Made by a program: the position numbers and the translations under genes | In this document: positions 1-9,392 of the stretch, piece after piece | Layout: the number at the start of each line of letters is the position of its first letter | Position numbering within the stretch: the stretch's first letter is position 1 | The notes under the pieces: generated by a model | Database searches by the model: none | The model's input: the letters and a program-made list of their open reading frames with translations, nothing else | What the model was told of the DNA's origin: nothing | Assembly (NCBI GenBank): GCA_026874595.1 | Contig: CM049308.1 | Coordinates: 96,210,624-96,274,623 of the forward strand | Source: Sipunculus nudus | Lineage: Eukaryota; Annelida; Sipuncula; Golfingiida; Sipunculidae | Direction: 5' to 3' | Length of the DNA stretch: 64,000 nt

Positions 1-1333
1 GGGTGCAGCAGTTCACATGTGACCTGATGATAAACCCAATTTGCTTAAAATGCAAACCAAGTTTTTTCTGAAAGATATAGTTCCAATAATCTGGGAATTC
101 TGCATCTATACATTGTGTCTAGACGTCTAGACGCTTTGTCTAGATGTCTAGACACATTGTCTAGACACCCACCAGAGCCAGGTCAGTTGCCATGGTGATG
201 TCCGGACCCCACCTGTTTGTACTGATTGACCCCTTGGCTTGGCTGCTGAAACTCAGCATGGGGTCAAATCTGTTTCAAACACAGAAAGCCTTTTTCAATT
301 GGCTACAATGCTTTTTTAAAGCTGTATTTACCCAATCTATTCTTATAAAACTGGCAGAACCCTACCATAGAATAATTCTTGTAAAGTTTAAACCAATCAG
401 CTTAACAGTTTCATCATAAATCAGGGTATAAGCTGGATAAGTTTAAAATTACATTTTCGCTAGTAAAAAACACATCAATGTAGGTGGCACCACCAATACC
501 TAAATTTCAGATATGACATATGTGACAAACATTGGTATAAAATTTGGTGATGATAGCTCTAGCCGTTTCTGAGATTATAATTTAAGTATGCTTTTTTGGA
601 CAGATGACTAAGTTTAACTTCTTGTAACTTGGCCAAAAATTACCGAACTTAAACCATTCGAACAAACTTGAGAGAGATTGTTCCAGGGATCATTTCTGTA
701 AAATATTGGACAATTTGGCTGAACAGTTTCAAAGAAGAAGATTTTTAAAGGTTTTTAAGCTTTTTCCCTATAAAATCTAAGAAAATGCAGTTAGCCAAAA
801 TATAAGCAAAATCCGATAGAGTTTTTTAGATGACTAATTTTTTGCATAAAATTTTGTAATGCTAACTCATGCCATTTTCAAGATAGTATGGGTTAACGTA
901 CAGACGCCTGACGCCGGACGACGGAACACCATCGCATAAGCTCACAGGTTCGCTAAAAATCATTACATTTAAATGGGACTGTTGACAGGTTCCTTGCCAA
1001 GGGATACTGCAGTACTCAGACAGAACACCAAAATATATGTCAGGGGTAATGCTAGAGCAACAGACAAGCTCTGGTAGCCAGATCACAGAGCCTTCACACC
1101 TAGGTTTCTTGTCAAGACTGCAAGCAACATCAGCCAGATTGAAGTAGAATCTCCTCTATATACATATAGTTTACCATTTTGTTTAAGCCATTTTTGTCTG
1201 TTCCATATTTGTCTGTACCTGCACTATTTAATTTTGTGCCATTTTTGCATATGCTGTTTTATTAGCAGACCTCAAGTACAACATGCCTAGCTCAAACAAC
1301 TAAGTTTTATAAAAGTGATGGTGTATGACTTAC
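1..1333. other. Non-coding, presumed EHBP1 intron downstream of the 1334-1515 exon
   Basis: The stretch follows the splice donor of the 1334-1515 exon on the minus strand, so it should be intron. I looked for the expected next EHBP1 exon (acidic linker after the NT-C2 domain) and did not find it. Positions 480-960 look like an interspersed repeat: GGTGGCACCACC at 483-494 and, near 898-960, a CG-rich tail resembling the GACGGAC-type tails of the repeats at 19500 and 58520. Short open frames here have no recognisable domain. Confidence 0.5.
119..172. repeat. Short cluster of TCTAGAC/GTCTAGA palindromes
   Basis: Five or so copies of GTCTAGAC-like palindromes (TCTAGA cores) occur within about 54 bases, spaced by short variable linkers. 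It looks like a degenerate micro-array able to form small cruciforms. No function can be assigned. Confidence 0.6.
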
Positions 1334-1515
1334 GTAGCTTTCCCTTCTCTGATAAAGACGCAGGATAAGGTGACAATAAGGTAGGCATCTACAATCTTCT
1401 TGGTGACTGGTCGTAATCGGATCTTCAGGTCCATCTGTATCGGTTCATCACTCACATAATTCTTCATGTTCAAGGCCTTAGTTGCAAGCACCTTCCTGCG
1501 ACCCTTTTTATCTTG
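1334..1515 (-). CDS. EHBP1: EHBP1-like coding exon (C-terminal part of the NT-C2 domain)
   Basis: Internal exon of an EH domain-binding protein 1 orthologue. On the minus strand it follows an acceptor (GTTTTAG, 1516-1522) and ends at donor GTAAGT (1333-1328). It is 182 bases: 60 codons plus two bases (phase 2 at its end). The peptide begins QDKKGRRKVLATKAL, contains MDLKIRLRPVTKKIV, and ends LSCVFIREGKA, closely matching the vertebrate EHBP1 segment with GRRKALAT and LSCIFLREGKAT. In known EHBP1 proteins this is the end of the N-terminal C2 domain (family NT-C2), followed by an acidic linker, a calponin-homology domain and a bMERB domain; none of these later parts is in the window. EHBP1 links EHD and Rab8/Rab10 membrane trafficking to actin (established knowledge). 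The join to the preceding exon is phase 0 (after ...VLED). Confidence 0.93.
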
Positions 1516-2112
1516 CTAAAACATAATGGAGTGCTTGAAATAAGAGAATTATTCATTGTATACAAAGACCTGCATATGCTACAAAGATACATATTTTTCC
1601 ATACATTAAAAAGCAAAAATGAAAGCACACAGTTTGGTTTTACTGATTTGTGGAGAGAGATAAATATATACTGTGGTTGGCTTCATATTTGCGAAAGTGA
1701 AATTTTGTTAAATTTTGCTTTCAGCATTTTGCAGAGGCTTCCTTTTTCATGAACACACCACAAACATATACTAAGATAATAAGGTTATAAACAAACTATT
1801 CTTCTTTTACTTGCATAGTTATGACTGGAGTCTATCCACCCCTAAATTAACTCACGCCTGGACAGTAAATAACTTGTGCTATCCTTGTCTGCTCCTAATT
1901 AAGGAGACTGTATGACCAAGGATGTTTACTGAACATCTCACCTATAACGGCAGGTGGTATAACTAATAAGGTGTTCATATAAGTGACTACTCAGCTGTGC
2001 TGAAATGCGTTCTCATTCACAAAGTTTTCTTTGGAATTCAACACTTTCACGAATACCAGAAACCCACACAAAGCTGAAGCCAACCATAGAAAGTTATGGA
2101 GTGATGGGAGTG
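1516..2112. other. Intron, unique AT-rich sequence
   Basis: This is intron between the 1334-1515 and 2928-3077 exons. Apart from the acceptor at its left edge I see no conserved coding potential; the short plus-strand open frame at 1513-1752 has no recognisable domain and overlaps the real exon edge. Confidence 0.6.
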
Positions 2113-2440
2113 AAAGCTTGAGGTACACTCACTGCCAATACTATGAGTCGTGGCTTAAAATTATATTTCCAGTCCCACAGTTCAAGGATTGCTATTGAAA
2201 GATTGTACAGAGCTGCATGTCAAAGCTTGAGGTACACTCACTGCCAATACTATGAGTCGTGGCTTAAAATTATATTTCCAGTCCCACAGTTCAAGGATTG
2301 CTATTAAAAGATTGTACAGAGCTGCATGTCAAAGCTTGAGGTACACTCACTGCCAATACTATGAGTCGTGGCTTAAAATTATATTGCCAGTCTCACAGTT
2401 CAAGGATTGTGATTAAAAGACTGCACAGAGCCATATATTA
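2113..2440. repeat. 109-bp tandem repeat, 3 copies, each with a GTGAGT donor-like site
   Basis: The anchor AAAGCTTGAGGTACACTCAC starts at 2113, 2222 and 2331, giving an exact 109-bp period; a fourth, diverged start is at 2440. Copies differ by a few bases. On the minus (gene) strand each copy contains GTGAGTGTACC (complement of ACTCAC at 2127, 2236 and 2345), resembling the true donor GTGAGTACATGG of the upstream exon at 2927. The right part of the unit (ACAGAGCTGCATGTCAAAGCTTGAG) is related to the adjoining 76-bp family. Confidence 0.9.
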
Positions 2441-2442
2441 AA

Positions 2443-2910
2443 GCTTGAGATGAAATTACCAGATAATGTCACAGTATGAGACATGAGATAAACAGACAGG
2501 ACAGAGCCACATGTCAATGCTTGAGATAACATAATTAGACAATGTCATAGTGTGAAGTATGAGATCAACAGACAGGACAGAGCCACATGTCAATGCTTGA
2601 GATGACATAATTAGACAATGTCACAGTATGAGACATGAGATAAACAGACAGGACAGAGCCACATGTCAATGCTTGAGATAACATAATTAGACAATGTCAC
2701 AGTATGAGACATGAGATAAACAGACAGGACAGAGCCACATGTCAATGCTTGAGATAACATGATTAGACAATGTCATAGTGTGAAGTATGAGATTAACAGA
2801 CAGGACAGAGCCACATGTCAATGCTTGAGATAACATAATTAGACAATGTCACAGTGTGAGGTATGAGATAATCAGACAGGACAGAGCCACATGTCAAAGC
2901 TTGAGATAAA
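2443..2910. repeat. 76-bp tandem repeat, about 6 copies
   Basis: The anchor GCTTGAGA recurs at 2443, 2519, 2595, 2671, 2747, 2823 and 2899, an exact 76-bp spacing. Units share TTAGACAATGTCACAGT and GACAGGACAGAGCCACATGT with few substitutions. The array ends about 12-18 bases from the splice donor of the 2928-3077 exon, so it fills the gene-downstream side of that exon. Confidence 0.92.
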
Positions 2911-2927
2911 ATGTGCCATGTACTCAC

Positions 2928-3077
2928 ATCTTCCAGAACAAATGTCCACTCCTTGTCCTCAAACTCTGTCGCTTTTGGGTCTCGGAACAACGTGCACATG
3001 ATTTCTACATTCTCTGGGACAGTCCAGGTAACGCTCCCTCTGTAAGGGTTTTCTATGCTTGGCTCCCATTGGTGAAG
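2928..3077 (-). CDS. EHBP1: EHBP1-like coding exon (central NT-C2 domain)
   Basis: Internal exon of exactly 50 codons, phase 0 at both ends. On the minus strand it follows acceptor TTTCAG (3083-3078) and ends before donor GTGAGT (2927-2922). The peptide starts LHQWEPSIENPYRG, passes through TWTVPENVEIMCTLFRDP and ends EFEDKEWTFVLED. Vertebrate EHBP1 has the same pattern (NPYRG, VPENIEI, TLFKDP, EFEDKEWTFV), so assignment is strong. This is the core beta-sandwich of the NT-C2 domain, proposed in the family to bind membranes or partners. The open frame runs on beyond both splice sites, but similarity stops exactly at them. It is squeezed between two tandem arrays: 76-bp repeats on the left and 60-bp repeats on the right. 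Confidence 0.95.
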
Positions 3078-3087
3078 CTGAAACAGA

Positions 3088-4165
3088 AACACTATAAAGT
3101 GAGCAGTATTGGAGGACGTCACTATGAACGATCTCATGATTACATATAAACTCATAAGTGAGCCGTATCAGAGAGCTTCACTCAGTATGTACTGTCTCAT
3201 GATTAACATACACACTAATAAGTGAGCAGTATCAAAGGGCTTCACTATGTACAGTGTTATGATTAACATACACACTAATAAGTGAGCAGTATCAAAGGGC
3301 TTCCCTATGTACAGTGTCATGATTAACATACACACTAATAAGTGAGCAGTATCAAAGGGCTTCCCTATGTACAGTGTCATGATTAACATACACACAAATA
3401 AGTGAGCAGTATCAAAGGGCTTCCTATGTACAGTGTCATGATTAACATACACACAAATAAGTGAGCAGTATCAAAGGGCTTCCCTATGTACAGTGTCATG
3501 ATTAAGATACACACAAATAAGTGAGCAGTATCAAAGGGCTTCCTATGTACAGTGTCATGATTAACATACACACAAATAAGTGAGCAGTATCAAAGGGCTT
3601 CCCTATGTACAGTGTCATGATTAAGATACACACAAATAAGTGAGCAGTATCAAAGGGCTTCCTATGTACAGTGTCATGATTAACATACACACAAATAAGT
3701 GAGCAGTATCAAAGGGCTTCCTATGTACAGTGTCATGATTAACATACACACAAATAAGTGAGCAGTATCAAAGGGCTTCCCTATGTACAGTGTCATGATT
3801 AAGATACACACAAATAAGTGAGCAGTATCAAAGGGCTTCCCTATGTACAGTGTCATGATTAACATACACACAAATAAGTGAGCAGTATCAAAGGGCTTCC
3901 CTATGTACAGTGTCATGATTAAGATACACACAAATAAGTGAGCAGTATCAAAGGGCTTCCTATGTACAGTGTCATGATTAACATACACACAAATAAGTGA
4001 GCAGTATAAAAAGGCTTCCCTATGTACAGTGTCATGATTAACATACACACTAATAAGTGAGCAGTATCAAAGGGCTGTACTATGTACAGTCATATAATTA
4101 ACATACACACTAGTAAATGAGAAGTAACAGAGGGTTTCACTCATTATGTACTGTCTCATAAGACC
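3088..4165. repeat. 60-bp tandem repeat (about 18 copies) with a 119-bp dimer order
   Basis: Units of 59-60 bases carry AAGTGAGCAGTATCAAAGGG followed by CTTCCCTATGTACAGTGTCATGATTAA. Units alternate between TTAACATAC with CTTCCTATG and TTAAGATAC with CTTCCCTATG across much of 3420-4000, giving a 119-bp dimeric period. Edge units are diverged and the centre is homogeneous, as expected from unequal exchange. The array begins about 10 bases from the acceptor of the 2928-3077 exon. Long open frames here merely reflect the near-codon-compatible period. Confidence 0.93.
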
Positions 4166-4470
4166 TCTGACCTTTGAGTCATGTACATAAACATGCAAAG
4201 TTTCACTGAAGAGCTTTATATATTATATTATCATTCTGTAAATGTTGTTTTAAATGGCAGCAATTGGGGATTTAAATTGCAAAAAAAATGGGGAAAAGAT
4301 TACATGTGCTGCCACAAGAAAGCTACAAGATAAATCTACCCAAGTTCTTTGGAATCACAAAACAAGATCAAATGTACTATTAAGCAAGGCCAAGGTCTGA
4401 AATTAATTATTTTTTAAACTCAATTTTTTATTTAATACAATGTCTGATGATCTTAACATTATGTAAACAG
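4166..4470. other. Intron, AT-rich, no feature seen
   Basis: AT-rich intron sequence between the 60-bp array and the donor of the 4477-4534 exon. Nothing recognisable. Confidence 0.6.
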
Positions 4471-4476
4471 ACATAC

Positions 4477-4534
4477 CTCAGAGGACTTTCTTCTGTTCCG
4501 CCTTGTCCAAACAATACACAGCTTGTTGGGCTGC
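4477..4534 (-). CDS. EHBP1: EHBP1-like coding exon 2 (NT-C2 domain, basic segment)
   Basis: A 58-base exon. On the minus strand it follows acceptor TGTTACAG (CAG at 4537-4535) and ends before donor GTATGT (4476-4471). Its first base G completes a tryptophan codon begun by TG at the end of the 59754-59854 exon; then 19 codons read QPNKLCIVWTRRNRRKSSE. The vertebrate protein has QPDKLVVVWTRRSRRKSSK directly after KKW, so both the sequence and the split-codon phase fit. The exon contributes a basic patch in the NT-C2 domain. The adjoining 47-bp minisatellite (4521-5345) is made of copies of this exon's first bases and its acceptor. Confidence 0.94.
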
Positions 4535-5345
4535 CTGTAACAGTAACAGTAAATAATACAGCTTCTTGAGCTGCCTGTAACAGTAACAGTTATATGTAAA
4601 TAATACAGCTTGTTGGGCTGCCTGTAACAGTAACAATTATATGTAAATAATACAGCTTGTTTGGCTGCCTGTAACAGTGACAGTTATATGTAAATAATAC
4701 AGCTTGTTTGGCTGCCTGTAACAGTGACAGTTATATGTAAATAATACAGCTTGTTGAGCTGCCTGTAACAGTAACAGTTATATGTAAATAATAGAGCTTG
4801 TTGGGCTGCCTGTAACAGGAACAGTTATATGTAAATATTAAAGCTTGTTGGGCAGCCTGTAAAAGTAACAGTTATATGTGAATTTTAAAGCTTGTTGCAA
4901 TGCCTGTTAAAGTAACATTTATATGTAAATAATACAGCTTGTTCGGCTGCCTGTAATAGGAACAGTTATATGTAAATATTAAAGCTTGTTGGGCAGCCTG
5001 TAAAAGTAACAGTCATATGTAAATATTACAGCTTGTTGAAATGCCTGTTAAAGTAACATTTATATGTAAATATCACAGCTTGTTGGGCTGCCTTCACAAT
5101 AACAGTTATATATAAATAATATGTTTGTTGGGCTGCCTGTAACAGTAACAGTTATATGTTTATATTACAGCTTGTAGCAAGAAAAGATACATTTACATGT
5201 AAATATCACAGCTTGTTGGAATGCCTGTTACAGTAATAGTTGCATGTAAATATTACAGCATGTTGGGCTGCCTGAAACAGTAACAGTTTAATGTAAATAA
5301 TACAGCTTGTTGGGCTGTCTCTAACATTAACAGTTATATGTAAAT
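4521..5345. repeat. 47-bp tandem repeat carrying the exon 2 splice acceptor, about 17 copies
   Basis: Units contain CAGCTTGTTGGGCTGCCTGT then AACAGTAACAGTTATATGTAAATAAT. On the gene strand this is a polypyrimidine-like stretch, TTACTGTTACAG, and then GCAGCCCAACAAGCTG, which is the real acceptor plus the first bases of the 4477-4534 exon. Anchors at 4561 and 4608 give the 47-bp period (the step from 4521 is 40). Right-hand copies are more diverged (for example CTTGTTGCAATGCCTG). Confidence 0.93.
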
Positions 5346-7170
5346 AATACCTGACCTCCTCATCTGTACCTAGGTACCTAGCTTGTACCTGGACCTTGAC
5401 CTGACCTTCTCATCTGTACCTAGGTACTCCAGATGGTACCTGGACCTGACCTCATCTGTACCTAGGTACTCCAGCTTGTACCTGGACCTGACCTCATCTG
5501 TATCTAGGTACTCCAGCTTGTATCTAGACCTTACCTTCTTATCTGTACCAAGATACCCCTGCTTGTACCTGGATCTGGACCTGACCTCATCTGTATTTAT
5601 ATAACCCTTCACCTACACCCCCACCCCTTGTACCTGGACCTAACCTCATCAGTACCTAGGTACCCAAGCTTATACTTGGACCTGACATTCTCATCTGTAC
5701 CAAGGTCCCCCAGCTTGTAGCTTGACCTGACCTTCTCTTCTGTACCTAGGTACCCTTGCTTGTAGCTTGACCTGACCTCATCTGTACCTAGATACTCCTG
5801 CTAGTACCTGGACCTGGACCTGACCTTCTCATCTCTACCTATGTACCCCAGCTTGTACCTGGACCTGGACCTGACCTTCACATCTGTATCTAGGTACCCC
5901 AGCTTGTACCTGGACCTGGACTTCACATCTGTACCTAGGTACCCAGCTTGTACCTGGACCTTGACCTGACCTTCTCATCTGTACCTAGGTACCCCAGCTT
6001 GTACCTAGACCTGACCTTTTCATCTGTACCTAGGTACCCAGCTTGTACCTGGACCTGACCTTCTCATCTGTACCTAGGTACCCCAGCTTGTACCTGGACT
6101 TGGACCTAACCGCATCTGTAACTAGGTACCCAGCTTGTACCTGGATCTGGACCTGACCTTCTCATCTGTACCTAGGTGCCCCAGCTTGTACCTGGACCTG
6201 ACCTTCTCATCTGTACCTAGGTACCCCAGCTAGTACCTGGACCTGACCTTTTCATCTGTACCTAGGTACCCCAGCTTGTACCTGGACCTGGACCTGACCT
6301 TCTCATCTCTACCTATGTACCCCAGCTTGTACCTGGACCTGGACCTGACCTTCACATCTGTACCTAGGTACCCCAGCTTGTATCTGGACCTGACCTTTTC
6401 ATCTGTACCTAGGTACCCAGCTTGTACCTGGACCTTGACCTGACCTTCTCATCTGTACCTAGGTACCTTAGCTTGTACCTAGACCTGACCTTTTCATCTG
6501 TACCTAGGTACCCAGCTTGTACCTGGACCTGACCTTCTCATCTGTACCTAGGTACCCCAGCTTGTACCTGGACTTGGACCTAACCGCATCTGTAACTAGG
6601 TACCCAGCTTGTACCTGGATCTGGACCTGACCTTCTCATCTGTACCTAGGTGCCCCAGCTTGTACCTGGACCTGACCTTCTCATCTGTACCTAGGTACCC
6701 CAGCTTGTACCTGGACCTGACCTTTTCATCTGTACCTAGGTACCCCAGCTTGTACCTGGATCTGACCTTCTCATCTGTACCTAGGTACCCCAGCTTGTAT
6801 CTGGACTTCGACCTAACCGCATCTGTACCTAGGTACCCAGCTTGTACCTGGATCTGGACCTGACCTTCTCATCTGTACCTAGGTACTCCAGCTTGTACCT
6901 GGACCTGACCTTCTAATCTGTACCTAGGTACCCCAGCTAGTACCTGGACCTGACCTTTCATCTGTACCTAGGTACCCCAGCTTGTACCTGGACCTGACCT
7001 TCTCATCTGTACCTAGGTACCCCAGCTTGTACCTGGACTTGGACCTAACCGCATCTGTACCTAGGTACCCAGCTTGAACCTGGATCTGGACCTGACCTTC
7101 TCATCTGTACTTATGTAACCCTTCACCTTCACCCCCACCCCTTGTACCTGGACCTGGACCTGATATATGC
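5346..7170. repeat. ~45-50-bp minisatellite with GTACCTAGGTAC palindrome, roughly 38 copies
   Basis: Units read approximately CTTCTCATCTGTACCTAGG, TACCCCAGCTTGTACCTGGA and CCTGAC, with optional insertion of an extra GGACCT. GTACCTAGGTAC is a perfect 12-base palindrome. There is higher-order structure: the variants GGACCTTGACC (from 5947 and 6421) and GGACTTGGACCTAACCGC (6096 and 6570) recur exactly 474 bases apart. Left-edge units are diverged. Open frames across it (YLDLTFSSVPRYPS-type repeats) are by-products. Confidence 0.93.
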
Positions 7171-8580
7171 CGAAGTACAAGACTGTGCCTGCCTGCATGC
7201 TTCCTTTTAATCAACCAATTCTGAGCCACACAGGTGGTCATTTTATCATCAGAGATGGATTTCAATTGTAACATACACAAAATAAAAGTCTGCACTCATT
7301 TTCTGCCCTACCATGATTTCCTGCATTTGACCTGGATGTATAAAAATCAGAAATCAAAATGTCATATAGTAGAAAGAGGGGGGGGGGATTAACACTTGAT
7401 AATCAATGGTCAGACTTTATAAAATGATCTGGACATCATGTATTCTACACGATGTGGTCATAACGTAACAGTTATATTAGAGTACTGTGAGTCACTTTTG
7501 AACCCTAAACAAAGCAGTGGAATATAATTATACAGGTCTAGCATGGGACTGTACAGAATGGTGAGTTACAGGTGACCACCAAGGTTTGTCCAGATCGCTC
7601 ACATGAACTGGCTAACAACAAACAGTACCTGGTAATCACCCCAAATTGTGGGGCAAGAATAAGGGGTCTCCCCACAGTTGGTCTCCCCCAGTCAGCCAAC
7701 ATGTTAAATTGGCCGGGAGAGTTGTTAGGACCAGAATACACCTATCTACTCCTGTCAGCTTCATGATGTTTACCCCCTACCCCTGACCTCACAGGGGGCA
7801 CCGTATGATATGATGACGGGTTACAGGGGCCAGGTCTCCAGTAACACCCCATCAAAGAAACCAGTCTGCTAATTGGCCGTCTGGACAAAGCTGAGGAAAA
7901 CCCCAGTTAGGCCATAATGTCTGCTGCATCTATTGGTGAGCCATCATGCATTAAACAGACATGGTGGGAGGGATTCAACAATTCCCACACCATGTCACTT
8001 GGGTAATTTCTTTGGGTTATTACTCTCTTTTACTTGTCTGTGATTGGCTGTCACTGACAGCGTCTATCAGTGTGACGAGGTATAAATGAGCAGCCTGGCA
8101 TGGATCTGAGGTGTTTCTCCACATCGACAGACAAATTGGTTTGTGATAGCGTAACCCCTGCTTCAGTATTGACCCCCATGGGAATATTGGTCTGCATGCT
8201 AAATGTAACCCGCCCTGGTCTTACTCAGACATTGGAGATCATTAATGGGTTTTGTGCATGCACCATTATTCAACATTTAATCCCCACACATAGTGCAAGA
8301 AGGGTCACCCGCTTGTTCACTTGCAGAGATTACAACAGATTAGCTCAGACTGAGGTCCCTGTCCTAAAGAAACATGTGAGAAAATCTGGTAAATTTACAG
8401 AGTCAGCGGATTGTAGTGACAAGATTTCAGCGTCTTACATAGGGGTCAACAGATTAAGTTGGTTCTATATCCTTGTAAGTTTCTGCTACACATCCGAACT
8501 GCTCAATGTGACAATTCATTCTGAGGGAGGATGAGGGCTTTCTATGATGGCTGTATAACAAATCACCTAACGTACTTATT
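7171..8580. other. Non-repetitive intronic sequence without recognisable gene
   Basis: A mixed-composition stretch containing a 10-base G run (7378-7387) and an open frame at 8100-8534 (144 codons) with no domain I recognise. The frame sits just after a TATA-like site but reads as low-complexity-free, unfamiliar protein; I do not call it a gene. Confidence 0.45.
8043..8087 (+). promoter_or_regulatory. Possible core promoter: inverted CCAAT box and TATAAAT
   Basis: ATTGG at 8043-8047 (CCAAT on the other strand), a perfect odd palindrome CTGTCACTGACAG at 8048-8060 and TATAAAT at 8081-8087 are spaced as in a classical core promoter reading rightward, antisense to EHBP1. No supported gene follows, so this may be chance. 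Confidence 0.2.
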
Positions 8581-8584
8581 ATAC

Positions 8585-9372
8585 TGTTATGGAGTAGGAA
8601 AGTGCATATTTGTGACTTAACACATATTTCAAGGAATATTTCACATTTCATATTTCACAAATTTAAGCTCAGTTTCAGGCATGTCAGACTAAACAATTAA
8701 TGACTTCTCATAATTGATGACAAAGACAACCAGCCATCCGGTCACATACATATAGGCTTCTCTCCCAATTTAATCAGAAAACAGTACACCAAACCATTAT
8801 AAGGTCTATTTTAAGTCTGTACAAACAGAAATAGTGTCACAGAATGACTTATGTGTTTAGTCTTTATGAGGGAATGGTAGAACACAATTAAAACATGTTA
8901 TTTTATGAGACTCCGCATGTGTATATAAGCACTGTCCTCCAAATAGGACTTGTAGGTCAGTCTATAACTGGATGTATGTCAGGTCAGACTTGGGATTTTC
9001 CATGGAACTTTTGTCGAATCAGATCTCACGAAAGTGAGGAGGAACACTTACAACTCTGATGTAATTGTGACCTACTTTGAGTCATCCAATAAGGTTTAGC
9101 TTTTATGACGAAATGCAGAAATATGGATATGAATGTCTCATATGTCACGTGAAAGCTGTGTAACAAAACTATCTGTAGTGCGCACAGAGAGTCAGAGAGA
9201 GAGAGGGACCATGTCTAGCTGGGCACTGCAGGGCCTCAGCAAAGACTGGCCCAGACTCTGTCCTGTGAATAAAGACTTCTATCATCAAACTGGTCTTGGA
9301 ACATTGTCTGCCACGCTCATCAACACCGCTTGTGATACAGGTGGGGACATCCCCGACCCCACCTTCGTATCA
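8585..9372 (+). repeat. 5' LTR
   Basis: 788 bases. It holds TATATAAG at 8922-8929 (likely promoter) and AATAAA at 9268-9273 (likely polyadenylation signal), consistent with a U3-R-U5 layout read on the plus strand. It is practically identical to the 3' LTR until about 9317, after which several differences cluster. Confidence 0.92.
8922..8929 (+). promoter_or_regulatory. LTR TATA box
   Basis: TATATAAG in the LTR, about 340 bases before the AATAAA signal; the identical site in the 3' LTR is at 12568-12575. This sets the element's orientation as plus. Confidence 0.6.
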
Positions 9373-9375
9373 TAA

Positions 9376-9392
9376 TGGTGGAGACCGGGTCC
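9376..9392 (+). promoter_or_regulatory. Candidate primer-binding site
   Basis: Three bases after the 5' LTR comes TGGTGGAGACCGGGTCC. It starts with TGG, as a site complementary to a tRNA CCA end should. I could not match it to a particular tRNA. Confidence 0.45.

Noticed and set aside
2793-3155. The whole 120-codon minus frame as one coding unit
   Set aside because: Only 2928-3077 matches EHBP1; the flanks are past good splice sites and consist of tandem repeats.
3168-4048. Overlapping minus-strand frames with MTLYIGKPFDTAHLFVC-type repeats
   Set aside because: They are translations of the 60-bp intronic array between two supported EHBP1 exons, and frame-shift at each 59-base unit.
5370-6863. 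Frames with YLDLTFSSVPRYPS-like repeats on both strands
   Set aside because: By-products of the 45-50-bp minisatellite; no start context, splice signals or flanking coding sequence.
9133-9375. Two identical frames starting MSHMSRESCVTK (here and at 12779) as genes
   Set aside because: They lie inside the LTRs and are identical because the LTRs are.
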